From assembly GCA_963832715.1 (NCBI GenBank), contig CAWHVB010000005.1, positions 715,436 through 779,435 on the forward strand: a stretch of 64,000 nucleotides of DNA. Reading direction: 5' to 3'. Both the position numbers and the translations under genes were made by a program. The first letter of the stretch is position 1. Every line of letters begins with the position of its first letter. The notes beneath the pieces were generated by a model. That model did not search any database and was not told the DNA's origin. It saw only the letters and a program-made list of their open reading frames with translations. This document shows, piece after piece, positions 34,300 through 43,271 of the stretch. The stretch comes from DATFVA01 sp963832715. Lineage in GTDB: Bacteria > Bacteroidota > Ignavibacteria > Ignavibacteriales > Ignavibacteriaceae.

Positions 34300-35045
34300 A
34301 TATCGAATTCAACCCGAATAACAATATTGTTAAACTCTGTCTGCAGGGTATGAGCCTGGAGGAAAAAGGCGAACCGGAAAAAGCAGACAAAGTGTTTATG
34401 CAGGCATGGAACGAAGCGGTAAACGACTTTGAAAAATATCTTGCATCCTATTTTGTTTCCCGCCGTCAAAAAGCTATTGCCGGCAAATTAAAATGGCTCG
34501 AAATATCGCTGCAGTTCGCCTTAAACATAAATAGCGAAAGTGTAAAAAGTGCTCTCCCGGCCCTGTATTCGAATATTGCCGAATGCTATCGGGAGACGGG
34601 CGAGCCTGAAAAGGCAAAAAATAATTATGAATCGGCAGCTTCATTCGGGGATAAACCTTCCGATAAAGGTCCCTTTTATCATGGGACGAAAGCAGATTTG
34701 AAGTTCGGCGACTTGCTGACTGCAGGAGGCAGTTCGAATTATAAACCCGAACTCAAAATGAATCATATTTATTTTACAGCCCTGGTTAACGGGGCGGGTC
34801 TTGCTGCTGCATTAGCTAAGGGCAGCGGCCGTGAACGGGTTTATATCGTCGAACCGACCGGGAGCTTTGAGAATGATCCGAACGTGACTGACAAAAAATT
34901 TCCCGGTAATCCGACGCGCTCATATCGCTCGAAAGCACCATTAAAAATAGTTGGGGAAGCTACTGAGTGGGTAAGACTGACTCCTGAGGAACTTCAAAAA
35001 TGGCGTGAAAAGCTAGCCGATAATAAAGGGAAAATTATTAATTAA
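34296..35045 (+). CDS. arr: Helical-repeat domain fused to rifampin ADP-ribosyltransferase (Arr)
   Basis: 249 residues. Residues about 126-245 match the Arr enzyme closely: FYHGTKADLKFGDLL, MNHIYFTALV, VYIVEPTGSFENDPNVTDKK and FPGNPTRSYRSKAPLKIVGE. The positions equivalent to the catalytic His, Tyr and Asp of mycobacterial Arr are His129, Tyr159 and an Asp in 194-199. Arr transfers ADP-ribose from NAD+ to a hydroxyl of rifampin and blocks its action on RNA polymerase. Residues 1-118 are an extra helical region with TPR-like pattern (GEPEKADKVFMQAWNEAV, SNIAECYRETGEPEKAKNNY) absent from the roughly 140-residue classical enzyme. The natural substrate of such chromosomal Arr homologues may not be rifampin. 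Confidence 0.92.
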   Translation: MNIEFNPNNNIVKLCLQGMSLEEKGEPEKADKVFMQAWNEAVNDFEKYLASYFVSRRQKAIAGKLKWLEISLQFALNINSESVKSALPALYSNIAECYRETGEPEKAKNNYESAASFGDKPSDKGPFYHGTKADLKFGDLLTAGGSSNYKPELKMNHIYFTALVNGAGLAAALAKGSGRERVYIVEPTGSFENDPNVTDKKFPGNPTRSYRSKAPLKIVGEATEWVRLTPEELQKWREKLADNKGKIIN

Positions 35046-35191
35046 GAACCGTATCATCAGATCCGCTATGGGGTAGGTGAAATGTGCGCAGATTTTTCTG
35101 AATTGTTAATATTTCTCCGGAATTTTTCAGCTGACCAAAAACCATTATTAATCGCATTTCAATATAGATAGGAGATATCGTTAGGTGGAAT

Positions 35192-36244
35192 CTAAAGTCT
35201 TGCAATTTTGTAATTCTTCAGAGCGAAATATATTTCCTTGGCGGCAGTTTTAATTACAGAAGCCGTAGGCACCGCAAGAAGCATCCCGAGTACGCCGAAC
35301 AGCTGACTTCCGGCTATTATTAAGAGAATAATTATTATCGGGTGCATATCAACACTCTTTGAAAAGACAAAGGGCTGTACAAAACCGTTATCAAGAGTAT
35401 AAGTAATAACTATAAGCAGAATTATGAATGGAGTCTGTGAAAAGTCACCTGTCTGAATTACTGAAACAATTATTGCAGGAACACCGCCTATTACCGGACC
35501 GAAGTAAGGCACGAGATGACCAAACCCGGCAATAACACCCAGAGGCAAGGCGTTGTTCACACCAATGAAATAAAGTCCCAGACCCATTACCGTTCCTACG
35601 AATGTAGCATCAAAAATCCAGGCTCTGACAAACCGTCCCAGCTGAATGCTGACTTTTTTCAGTATCCAGTAAGACATTTCGAAATAGTTATTCGGGATCA
35701 TATGCAGGATGTTCTTCATGATCTTCCTGCTGTCTTTCACCAGGAAGAAGGTAATGAAGGGTATAATGACAATAAGGAGTACCACAGACACAATCCCGGA
35801 AACTAATGAAGAGATGGTATCGAATGAATTAATAAACTGTGAGGATATAAATTGCTCCAGTTTTTCCGACAACTGGCCGGGATTGAAGAATGGAAACAAT
35901 CTGTATAATTCAGCTTCAAACTGTACCAGTTGATCGTGCAGTGAAAATGACTGAAGAGTCTGCATCAGCTGGTCCATCTGGATGACAAATTTCGGGATGA
36001 TGAATGAGAGGAGTACGTAAAGAGCAAATCCCGTAGTCCCGAAAATAATGAGAGTGGAAGATAACCTGTTAAACCCTTCCTTCTCAAGCATATTCACAAG
36101 GGGATTAAAAATGAATGCCAGCAGTATCGAAAAGATCATTATGAGGAAGATATCTGAGAGAAGGAATACTGACACTAAAATCAAAGCAGCGGCTAATACC
36201 CAGATTGCGATACGGCTGATTCGTTTAATACCTTTTTCAGTCAT
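35192..36244 (-). CDS. AI-2E family transporter (PerM-like)
   Basis: 350 residues with about seven or eight hydrophobic segments. The family signature region is present: SILLAFIFNPLVNMLEKEG near the start, FGHLVPYFGPVIGGVPAIIVS, and DNGFVQPFVFSKSVDMHPIIIILLIIAGSQLFGVLGMLLAVP. Members include TqsA, linked to autoinducer-2 export, and Na+/H+-antiporter-like proteins; the substrate here is unknown. It follows the NifU-domain gene on the same strand with 59 bp between. Confidence 0.92.
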   Translation of the reverse strand: MTEKGIKRISRIAIWVLAAALILVSVFLLSDIFLIMIFSILLAFIFNPLVNMLEKEGFNRLSSTLIIFGTTGFALYVLLSFIIPKFVIQMDQLMQTLQSFSLHDQLVQFEAELYRLFPFFNPGQLSEKLEQFISSQFINSFDTISSLVSGIVSVVLLIVIIPFITFFLVKDSRKIMKNILHMIPNNYFEMSYWILKKVSIQLGRFVRAWIFDATFVGTVMGLGLYFIGVNNALPLGVIAGFGHLVPYFGPVIGGVPAIIVSVIQTGDFSQTPFIILLIVITYTLDNGFVQPFVFSKSVDMHPIIIILLIIAGSQLFGVLGMLLAVPTASVIKTAAKEIYFALKNYKIARL

Positions 36245-36303
36245 TTTTGATAACCGGATTTTAGCAGTAAACTTACAAAAAAAATGTTTATGATAAGCAA
36301 ATT

Positions 36304-36534
36304 TCAGACGTCGCTTACAGCTTCGACTCTTCTGATAGAAGGGACGTCCCGCATGAGCGATCTTTCAATACCCGCCCTGAGAGTCATAACCGAAAGAGGA
36401 CAGGTACTGCATGCACCTGTCAGTTTTACTTTCACAATTCCGTCTTCACTAATTTCAATAAGCTCCACATCGCCATTATCCGCCTGCAGGTAGGGTCTCA
36501 TCTGTTCCAGTGCCTTCAATACTTTTTCTCTCAT
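36304..36534 (-). CDS. NifU C-terminal domain protein (Nfu-type Fe-S scaffold)
   Basis: A 76-residue single-domain protein: VLKALEQMRPYLQADNGDVELIEI then VKVKLTGACSTCPLSVMTLRAGIE. The CSTC motif provides the two cysteines that bridge a [4Fe-4S] cluster between two Nfu monomers. Nfu proteins carry clusters to apo-enzymes. It lies 20 bp downstream of the Mrp ATPase gene, a combination that suggests a joint Fe-S delivery role. Confidence 0.93.
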   Translation of the reverse strand: MREKVLKALEQMRPYLQADNGDVELIEISEDGIVKVKLTGACSTCPLSVMTLRAGIERSLMRDVPSIRRVEAVSDV

Positions 36535-36554
36535 GAAAATCCTGTGATAAAGAT

Positions 36555-37652
36555 TTAATCATCACTGTCAAGAATTATTTCCAGCTTAGAACCCGACTGC
36601 GAATTTCTTTTATTTACCTGTTCGCCGAGATTTTTAGCTATATTAAAAATCGCCCCGGCCTGTTCTGAATCGGGCATATCATATACTATAGGAATGCCTT
36701 TATCTCCACCTATCCGGATTCTTGGATCAATCGGTATGCCGCCGAGAAATGGTGTCTCTGTAGATTTTGCAAGTTCCTGTCCGCCGCCGCTGCCGAAAAT
36801 ATCGTATTTTTTACCTGTATCAGGAGCAATAAAGTAACTCATATTTTCAACGATACCTAGGATCGGTACGTTAACTCTGCTGAACATTTTAACGGCTTTC
36901 CTTGCATCCACCAGGGAAACTTCCTGCGGGGTGGTAACAATCACTGCTCCTGTTAAAGGGATGGTCTGAACAAGAGTTAACTGAATATCTCCGGTTCCGG
37001 GAGGCATATCAAAAACAAGGTAATCGAGTTCATCCCAATCTACATCAGTCATAAACTGTTTTACTGCTCCGCTTGCCATAGGTCCGCGCCAGATAACCGG
37101 AGCATTATCGTCAATCAGGAACCCTATCGAAATGATCTTTATTCCGTAGTTTACCAGCGGGATCATCTTCATCGTTTCACGGCTCTGGAATACCTGCGGT
37201 TTTTTATTGATACCGAGCATTAAAGGGATACTCGGACCATATATATCAGCATCAATAATTCCAACCTTCGCTCCGTTTTTAGCCAGGGCTACCGCCAGGT
37301 TTACAGCGACGGTGCTTTTACCTACGCCGCCTTTTCCGCTTGCTACAGCAATCGTATTTTTGACTCCGGGAAGTACAGCTTCCTGCGGAGGGTTTTTCTG
37401 AGGGGTGCCTTTTGATTCGAGACTTATATCGATTTTCTTCAAATCACTGAATTCATCTTTCAGTGCTTCTGTAAAACTTTCCTTCATTTTATCGATCGGG
37501 ACGCCGGCAGGAACAGAAATAGTTAAACTTAATGTATCCCCTATGCTTTCATACTCTTTAATCGAATTAAGAATGAGAAAATCCGTATTAATATCTTTTT
37601 TATCTAATTTTTTTAAGGTACTGAGAACTTCACTTTTGGTAATATCGGCCAT
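36555..37652 (-). CDS. Mrp/NBP35-family P-loop ATPase (ApbC-like), lacking the CxxC
   Basis: 365 residues. Residues about 1-85 form a MIP18/DUF59 domain; the ATPase follows with the deviant Walker A GKGGVGKST at about 110, IIDADIYGPSIP, and DMPPGTGDIQLT. In ApbC-type proteins the segment after ENMS contains CxxC that binds a bridging [4Fe-4S] cluster; here it reads ENMSYFIAPDTGKKYDIFG, with no cysteine at either place. I recall the same loss in Bacteroidota homologues. It is probably expressed with the downstream NifU-domain gene, which has the cysteines. Confidence 0.93.
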   Translation of the reverse strand: MADITKSEVLSTLKKLDKKDINTDFLILNSIKEYESIGDTLSLTISVPAGVPIDKMKESFTEALKDEFSDLKKIDISLESKGTPQKNPPQEAVLPGVKNTIAVASGKGGVGKSTVAVNLAVALAKNGAKVGIIDADIYGPSIPLMLGINKKPQVFQSRETMKMIPLVNYGIKIISIGFLIDDNAPVIWRGPMASGAVKQFMTDVDWDELDYLVFDMPPGTGDIQLTLVQTIPLTGAVIVTTPQEVSLVDARKAVKMFSRVNVPILGIVENMSYFIAPDTGKKYDIFGSGGGQELAKSTETPFLGGIPIDPRIRIGGDKGIPIVYDMPDSEQAGAIFNIAKNLGEQVNKRNSQSGSKLEIILDSDD

Positions 37653-37736
37653 TAAAACACCCGCGTTTCTTTTAAATTAAAAAACAAACTTAGCAAAAAA
37701 ATGGTTCACTTTGAATGAAATTTGAGGTGAGTAAGC

Positions 37737-39866
37737 TTACACTTTAGGTTTTGAATAATTCCCTGAAGCTTTGATGGTATGGTTCATCAGCCATTCCTGT
37801 GAATCTACCTTCTTCACTTTGGGGTCAACTTCTATTTTATGGTATCTCATATCCGGACAAAGGATCCTTGCCTTCACATTGTCTTTGAGTGCAGCCTTTA
37901 TTAAAGTCCTGTTTATTTCATCTTTTAGTTTCTGATCTTCAATAGGGAAAGCAATTTCAACTCTACGGTCAAGATTGCGCTGCATAAAGTCGGCACTGCT
38001 TAAATAAAATTCTTCGGCACCGTTGTTATAAAAATAATATACCCTGCTGTGTTCAAGGTACCGGCCTACAATGCTGATCACTTTTATATTTTCACTCAAA
38101 CCCTCTACGCCAGGGATAAGACAACAAATCCCGCGGACGATCAGGGTTATTTGTACGCCTGCATTCGAAGCTTCATACATTGCACTTATCAGAGCGGGAT
38201 CTACTACAGAATTAAGCTTGAAGATTACCTTACCTTCTCCCCCGGCTTTTACATTATCTATTTCACGATTAATCTTAGAGAGGAATTTGTCTCTCATATC
38301 GATAGGAGCAACAATAAGTTTCTTGAATTCGGTCTGCTTACTGTAGCCTGTCAGGTAGTTAAAAATATCGGCAACATCGGTGCAGATATCCTCATCATCA
38401 GTAAAATAACCCAGGTCGGTATATATTTTAGCCGTAACTGCGTTATAATTCCCGGTGGAAAGGTGAACATATCTCTTAACCCCTTCAGTCTCTTTCCTGA
38501 CAACAAGCGTCATCTTGGCGTGGGTCTTCAAGCCGACCAATCCGTACACAACATGCACTCCCACTTTTTCAAGCTCCCTTGCCCAGAAAATATTATTCTC
38601 TTCATCAAACCGAGCTTTAAGCTCTACGAGTACTGCAACCTGTTTGCCTCTTTCAGCTGCTTCAATAAGATATTTTATTATAGGAGAATCGGGACCCACC
38701 CGGTACAGAGTCTGCTTAATAGCAAGTACATCCGGATCGACAGAAGCTTCTTTAATAAAATCAATAACCGGCGTAAATGAATGATAAGGGTGATGCAGCA
38801 GAATATCCCTTTGTTTCAGCGTTGTGAATATATCTTCATCATCATCAAAAGCTTTTGGGATTACCGGGTAATACGCCTTGAATTTATGCTGATGAAGCGG
38901 CAGATCGTACAATGTCATAATATCGCTAAGTCCGAGAGGTCCTTCAATAACATGCACATCCTCTGCTGTGATCTGAAGATTCTCCATCAGAGTTTCCAGC
39001 ATAAATTCTGGCATCTTATCTGCAACCTCAAGTCTGACAACTTTACCAAACCTGCGCAGTCTTATATTTTCTTCAATTACACTTAGAAGATCGTCTGCCT
39101 CATCTTCCTGCAGCTCAATATCAGTATCGCGCGTAATCCTGAACCGGTGCGCCTCGATTATCTCCATTCCCGGGAACAGGAGATGCAGATTGGCTCTGAT
39201 CAGATCTCCCAGCCATAGAAATCTCGCGCTGAAATTTCCGTTTGTCTGTACTTTCTTATTCGGAAAGAGAATGGTGTCAATTCTTAAAAGTCTCGGGAGT
39301 ATACTCGGTACTTTAACACGTGCAAAGTGGTTTTCTCCATTAGGTTTGCGGACAAGAATTGCGAGGCTGAGACTTAAATTGGAGATGTAAGGGAAAGGTC
39401 TCCCGGGATCAAAAGCAAGAGGAGTGAGAACAGGATAAATTTCTTTCTTAAAATACCCGGTTAAAGTACTTACCTCTTCATTGGTGAGATTTGAATAGTC
39501 GCATATATCAATATGACTCTTTCTTAAATCAGGGACAACTTCATTCAGCCAGAGTTCAAGAACCTGGTCGAGCATAGGTTTGAGGCATTTCTCAATCTTT
39601 CTGAGCTGCTCCCTCGGCGTAAGTCCATCAATGGATGGTTCAAGTACATTTGCTGCTATCTGTTCTTTAAGTCCGCTAATCCTGATCATATAAAATTCAT
39701 CAAGATTAGTGTGGAAAATGGAGATGAACTTCACCTTTTCGAGAAGCGGAAGGGAAGGATCGAGGGCCTCTTCAAGCACCCGGCGGTTGAACTCCACCCA
39801 GCTTAAATCGCGGTTAAAGAAAAACTTCGGATCTTTATATTTTTTTAGGAGCTCTTTAGCAGTCAT
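37737..39866 (-). CDS. ppk1: Polyphosphate kinase 1
   Basis: 709 residues, full length for PPK1. The N domain starts FFNRDLSWVEFNRRVLEEA. The two catalytic PLD-like domains hold the GLKTHAKM segment with the autophosphorylated His and the second His in YLEHSRVYYFYNNG; RYVHLSTGNYNAVTAKIYTDLG and FMQRNLDRRVEIAFPI are further signatures. It makes polyphosphate from ATP reversibly, for energy and phosphate storage and stress survival. It appears to be a single gene. Confidence 0.97.
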   Translation of the reverse strand: MTAKELLKKYKDPKFFFNRDLSWVEFNRRVLEEALDPSLPLLEKVKFISIFHTNLDEFYMIRISGLKEQIAANVLEPSIDGLTPREQLRKIEKCLKPMLDQVLELWLNEVVPDLRKSHIDICDYSNLTNEEVSTLTGYFKKEIYPVLTPLAFDPGRPFPYISNLSLSLAILVRKPNGENHFARVKVPSILPRLLRIDTILFPNKKVQTNGNFSARFLWLGDLIRANLHLLFPGMEIIEAHRFRITRDTDIELQEDEADDLLSVIEENIRLRRFGKVVRLEVADKMPEFMLETLMENLQITAEDVHVIEGPLGLSDIMTLYDLPLHQHKFKAYYPVIPKAFDDDEDIFTTLKQRDILLHHPYHSFTPVIDFIKEASVDPDVLAIKQTLYRVGPDSPIIKYLIEAAERGKQVAVLVELKARFDEENNIFWARELEKVGVHVVYGLVGLKTHAKMTLVVRKETEGVKRYVHLSTGNYNAVTAKIYTDLGYFTDDEDICTDVADIFNYLTGYSKQTEFKKLIVAPIDMRDKFLSKINREIDNVKAGGEGKVIFKLNSVVDPALISAMYEASNAGVQITLIVRGICCLIPGVEGLSENIKVISIVGRYLEHSRVYYFYNNGAEEFYLSSADFMQRNLDRRVEIAFPIEDQKLKDEINRTLIKAALKDNVKARILCPDMRYHKIEVDPKVKKVDSQEWLMNHTIKASGNYSKPKV

Positions 39867-39996
39867 TTTACTTAAATATTACAAACGGGGAGACAATATA
39901 GTTGATTATAATCATAAATTCGCCGGAAAAATAAATCAAAAAACATTCCCGTCCGGATCAAACAGTTTTCCTGCTAAAAGGTTGGAAATTTAAGAT

Positions 39997-40078
39997 ATTC
40001 TTTATCAGAACTCATTCGGAAGGAAGGGTAATTCTTCTAAATAAGTAAAATAGTCAGTAGTAATACCTGATAAAGAAT
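39997..40078. repeat. Perfect 12-bp inverted repeat enclosing 58 bp
   Basis: ATTCTTTATCAG (39997-40008) is inverted as CTGATAAAGAAT (40067-40078). A second small hairpin, TTACCTA (40103-40109) with TAGGTAA (40120-40126), lies nearby. Both fall in the 332-bp gene-free stretch 39867-40198. They could be operators for the flanking minus-strand genes or a small palindromic element. Confidence 0.75.
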
Positions 40079-40198
40079 TTGAGCTGAACAGGTGCTTCGT
40101 TCTTACCTAATCTTGATTATAGGTAATAACTTACATAAACGCTTTCAGATGTTTCGGCCTTAAACTTCATCTCTTATGACCTGATTTTTGTGGAAAAA

Positions 40199-41242
40199 TC
40201 AAGCGCTTACTTTATCTGCCTGGAAAATTTTCTGAAATTCTTTAGGTTTTCTATCTTTCCAGCTTCCCTTATGATAGGCATAACCAGCAACAAGCGGCAT
40301 CGCAATAGTAGCTTCTGCATATACCATTTGTTCTGAGGAAGTAGAAACTTTACCCCAGGAACTTGCCTCTTTCAAAGTTGAACTTGAGAGGGCTCCGTCT
40401 CTTACATCGGCCACCGTAATCTGAACGGCATACTTATGCATAGGGGCATCTTCCTGCAGTATGTCGGCAGCCACAACAATATCTTGGGTGAAGTTCTTGG
40501 GAACACCGCCGCCTATCATAAAGATACCGGTCTCTTTGGAGGCGAGTTTTATTTTTGTGAGTTCAAGGAAGTCTTTTGCAGAATCTATTGAAACATGTTT
40601 GCCGGGATTTTCAGTCTGGTGAATTATGAATCCGAATCCTGCCGAACAATCTGAAAATGCAGGGACAAAAATAGGGACGTTCTTCTGATAGCATGCCCAT
40701 ATTATAGAATCTTCAACTTTAGGTCCGCCGTTGTCCTCAAGATATTTCCCGAATTCCCGCAGGAGTTCACGCGAGGAATAAGGCCGGGGCTCAAGACCGT
40801 TAAATATTTTTGCACAGGTTTCATCGCATATACGCAGTTCATCCTCATCTATATAGGTATCATAAATGCGGTCTATATGAAGATCCCTGAGCAGGTTGTC
40901 ATCGCTGGCAGGGTTTCCGATGTAGTGTTTGAAACCCAGGGCTTCAAAGAAGTCCTGATCGATCATTAATGCACCGGTAGAAACGATTGCATCAACCATA
41001 TTGTTTGAGACCAGGTCATATACAACTTTTTTCAGGCCGGCACTGAAAATGCTTCCTGCAAGTGTAAGGATAATAGTGCAGTTTTTATCTTTAAGCATCG
41101 TATCATATATACGTGCGGCGCGGTTCAGATCTCTCGAGGAGAAAGCCATATGCTCAAATGCATCTACAATAGGAACCACGTTGTGCTTTTTAATATCAAA
41201 ATGCTGAACCACTTCTTTCAGAAAATCTTTTTTACCGGGCAT
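40199..41242 (-). CDS. Deoxyhypusine synthase-family protein
   Basis: 347 residues matching the deoxyhypusine synthase fold: IILTLAGSIFSAGLKKVVYDL, VDAIVSTGA, VPIFVPAFSDCSAGF, IGGGVPKNFTQD, and SSWGKVSTSSEQMVYAEAT. The Lys of SWGK (Lys298) corresponds to the Lys that forms the covalent aminobutyl intermediate in the eukaryotic enzyme. True DHS modifies eIF5A, which bacteria lack; bacterial homologues are thought to act on polyamines, as in homospermidine formation, or on unknown targets. No polyamine gene is adjacent. It stands alone. Confidence 0.88.
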   Translation of the reverse strand: MPGKKDFLKEVVQHFDIKKHNVVPIVDAFEHMAFSSRDLNRAARIYDTMLKDKNCTIILTLAGSIFSAGLKKVVYDLVSNNMVDAIVSTGALMIDQDFFEALGFKHYIGNPASDDNLLRDLHIDRIYDTYIDEDELRICDETCAKIFNGLEPRPYSSRELLREFGKYLEDNGGPKVEDSIIWACYQKNVPIFVPAFSDCSAGFGFIIHQTENPGKHVSIDSAKDFLELTKIKLASKETGIFMIGGGVPKNFTQDIVVAADILQEDAPMHKYAVQITVADVRDGALSSSTLKEASSWGKVSTSSEQMVYAEATIAMPLVAGYAYHKGSWKDRKPKEFQKIFQADKVSA

Positions 41243-41334
41243 ATTATCTCCTTACCAGATTATTTTATTCTAAAATAATAATTATCAGATGAAAATGAAT
41301 TTTATTTATCAATAATTTCCATAACTAAAATAAG

Positions 41335-42372
41335 TTAAAAGAATATTTTTGCAACCCGCAATATACCCTGTTTCCAGGGCACCCTGTGGGAGACGCCGCT
41401 CTTGTCCTTGAACTCATCGAAATGAGATAGATACCAGTTATAGTTCCTTACGAGCGCATCTTTATTTGAATACCTGGGTTTGTAACCAAGCTTCTTCTCG
41501 GCTTTTTCAATCGAAACAAACGAATCTTTTGAGGCTGTTTCATACACCCATTTATAGAGGGGAGAGAGGTTCATTGCCTCAAGCATGCGAAGTGTCCATA
41601 TAATGGGTTTTTCAGGGAGGCCGACTATTTTTTTATTGTATCCGGCAGCATCAAGAACTGCCTGGTAATCCTCACCCATCGTAGTGTATTCTTTTGCTCC
41701 TATGTTGAATGTATCGTTCGCTTGCTCAACGGGAAGGGTTGCGCTGAGATAAATAGCATCGCACAGGTCTTCCACGTCCAGAAGCTGGTAGCGGTTTTTT
41801 CCGTTTCCTATCATCGGGAAACCCTTGCCGTCCTTTGCCCAGTCATACAAAAGATCAAAAACACCCAGACGTTCGGGTCCGATAAAAGATTTTGGTCTGA
41901 GTACAGTTACGCACATTCCTTTTTTTCTGTATTCGAGACACTCTTCCTCTGCTTTTATTTTTGCCTTCCCGTAAGGTCCTACGCCGTCAAGTTTATCTTC
42001 CTCCTTTAACGGATGATGATCGGGAATACCGTATACGGCAGTTGAAGAAATATGTATGAATCTTTTTACCCCTTGTTTATGTGCTTCCTCAAGAAGGTTC
42101 TTTGTACCCTCAATATCTGTAGAAAAAATATCTTCAGGTTTATATAGCGGCAGAGCAGCGGCTGTATGAACAACAACATCAATCCCCTTCATCGCTTCCT
42201 GAACATCACTTTTATTTCTGATATCTCCTTTTATTTTCTTAATCTTATCATTCATATCCGGATAATCGAATTCAACAATATCAAGTGAAACAATATCCTC
42301 GCCGTGCGAGTGTAAGTGACGGATTAAATTTATCCCCAAAAACCCGGCCCCGCCGGTAACAAGAAATTTCAT
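41335..42372 (-). CDS. NAD-dependent sugar epimerase/dehydratase (extended SDR)
   Basis: 345 residues from the ATG at 42372 (MKFLVTGGAGFLGINLIRHL), which has AGGG at a suitable distance; an in-frame start at 42453 would add 27 residues before the dinucleotide fold. The Rossmann motif GGAGFLG, Asp of SLDIVEFD, and the catalytic SSTAVYGIP with YGKAK are in place. The family covers UDP-sugar epimerases and related enzymes; VLRPKSFIGPERLG and the C-terminal SIEKAEKKLGYKPRYS are typical. The substrate cannot be fixed. No polysaccharide genes are adjacent. Confidence 0.85.
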   Translation of the reverse strand: MKFLVTGGAGFLGINLIRHLHSHGEDIVSLDIVEFDYPDMNDKIKKIKGDIRNKSDVQEAMKGIDVVVHTAAALPLYKPEDIFSTDIEGTKNLLEEAHKQGVKRFIHISSTAVYGIPDHHPLKEEDKLDGVGPYGKAKIKAEEECLEYRKKGMCVTVLRPKSFIGPERLGVFDLLYDWAKDGKGFPMIGNGKNRYQLLDVEDLCDAIYLSATLPVEQANDTFNIGAKEYTTMGEDYQAVLDAAGYNKKIVGLPEKPIIWTLRMLEAMNLSPLYKWVYETASKDSFVSIEKAEKKLGYKPRYSNKDALVRNYNWYLSHFDEFKDKSGVSHRVPWKQGILRVAKIFF

Positions 42373-42500
42373 TTTATGCCCTAAAATTTTGAAAAATACC
42401 ATCAAAACTAACAAAATTGGAATATCCTTCAAAGACTTAAAATGATCACACACTTACAGCTTCATCTTGATAAAAAATTGCCTTTAGATTATGTTTCAAT

Positions 42501-43250
42501 ATGAATCTTAAACTGAAAACAGATAAGCAGGAATACCCGGTATTCGGATTTTCGATGTCATTGTTTATTCATGTATTAATTATTGCCGCTGCTGCTTTGA
42601 TACTTAATTCTTCAATTGAAGAGTCGAAAACCGGCACTCCATATGTGCAGATCAGGACAATTGAGTCTCAACCCGAATTAAAAACAATTAAACCTGAAGA
42701 TAAGAAACCGAATGAAACTCAGAATGAGGAGAAGGAAAAACCACCTGTCGAAGAAAAAGAAGTGACTCCAAAAAAAGAAACAATGCAGAATTCCGAGAAC
42801 GCAGTCTTCTATGATTTTTCAGATAGTACTCCCGATACGAACAGCCTTGTACAGGTTTATAAAGAGAATACCCTAGATGTTTCATTAAAATATCCTGCCG
42901 GTTGGACGTACCTTGATCAGGATGTAAAAAATACGCTTGACGGAGTAACTTTCTGGACAAACTCGGCGGACTATAATCCTCCTCCTTATGTCCATATTGA
43001 AGTCAAGGATAAAGACCTTTTTAATCCTAAAAGATTTAAGCATAATTATAAAACAAGAAATTATACAGCATATTATAATGAACCTGAAGAATTATCAGGA
43101 CAAGTCACTCAAATTATTTATATTAGAACAAACACCGAAAAAGATTTTAGCCTGAAGCTGATTATGAAAGGCGAGGAAGCCTTTAAAAGTTTTCAGCCTG
43201 TATTCTTTGGTATGGTGAAATCATTTAAATACGGAAATCAGTTCTTTTAA
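42501..43250 (+). CDS. TonB-like membrane-anchored protein with PsbP-like C-terminal domain
   Basis: 249 residues. One N-terminal transmembrane segment (about 19-39, FSMSLFIHVLIIAAAALIL) in a TonB-like setting is followed by a Pro/Glu/Lys-rich linker (about 60-97) as in TonB. However, instead of a TonB C-terminal domain, residues about 115-249 look like a PsbP/DUF1795-type domain (VSLKYPAGWTYLDQ ... FFGMVKSFKYG). It may be a periplasmic protein attached to the inner membrane. No function is known to me. The DUF4412 gene follows after 21 bp and is probably co-transcribed. Confidence 0.7.
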   Translation: MNLKLKTDKQEYPVFGFSMSLFIHVLIIAAAALILNSSIEESKTGTPYVQIRTIESQPELKTIKPEDKKPNETQNEEKEKPPVEEKEVTPKKETMQNSENAVFYDFSDSTPDTNSLVQVYKENTLDVSLKYPAGWTYLDQDVKNTLDGVTFWTNSADYNPPPYVHIEVKDKDLFNPKRFKHNYKTRNYTAYYNEPEELSGQVTQIIYIRTNTEKDFSLKLIMKGEEAFKSFQPVFFGMVKSFKYGNQFF

Positions 43251-43271
43251 TAATATATAAACGGAGGTTTC

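Noticed and set aside
41335..42453. Longer N-terminus for the epimerase from 42453
   Set aside because: The added 27 residues precede a standard Rossmann start and the inner ATG at 42372 has a better ribosome site.
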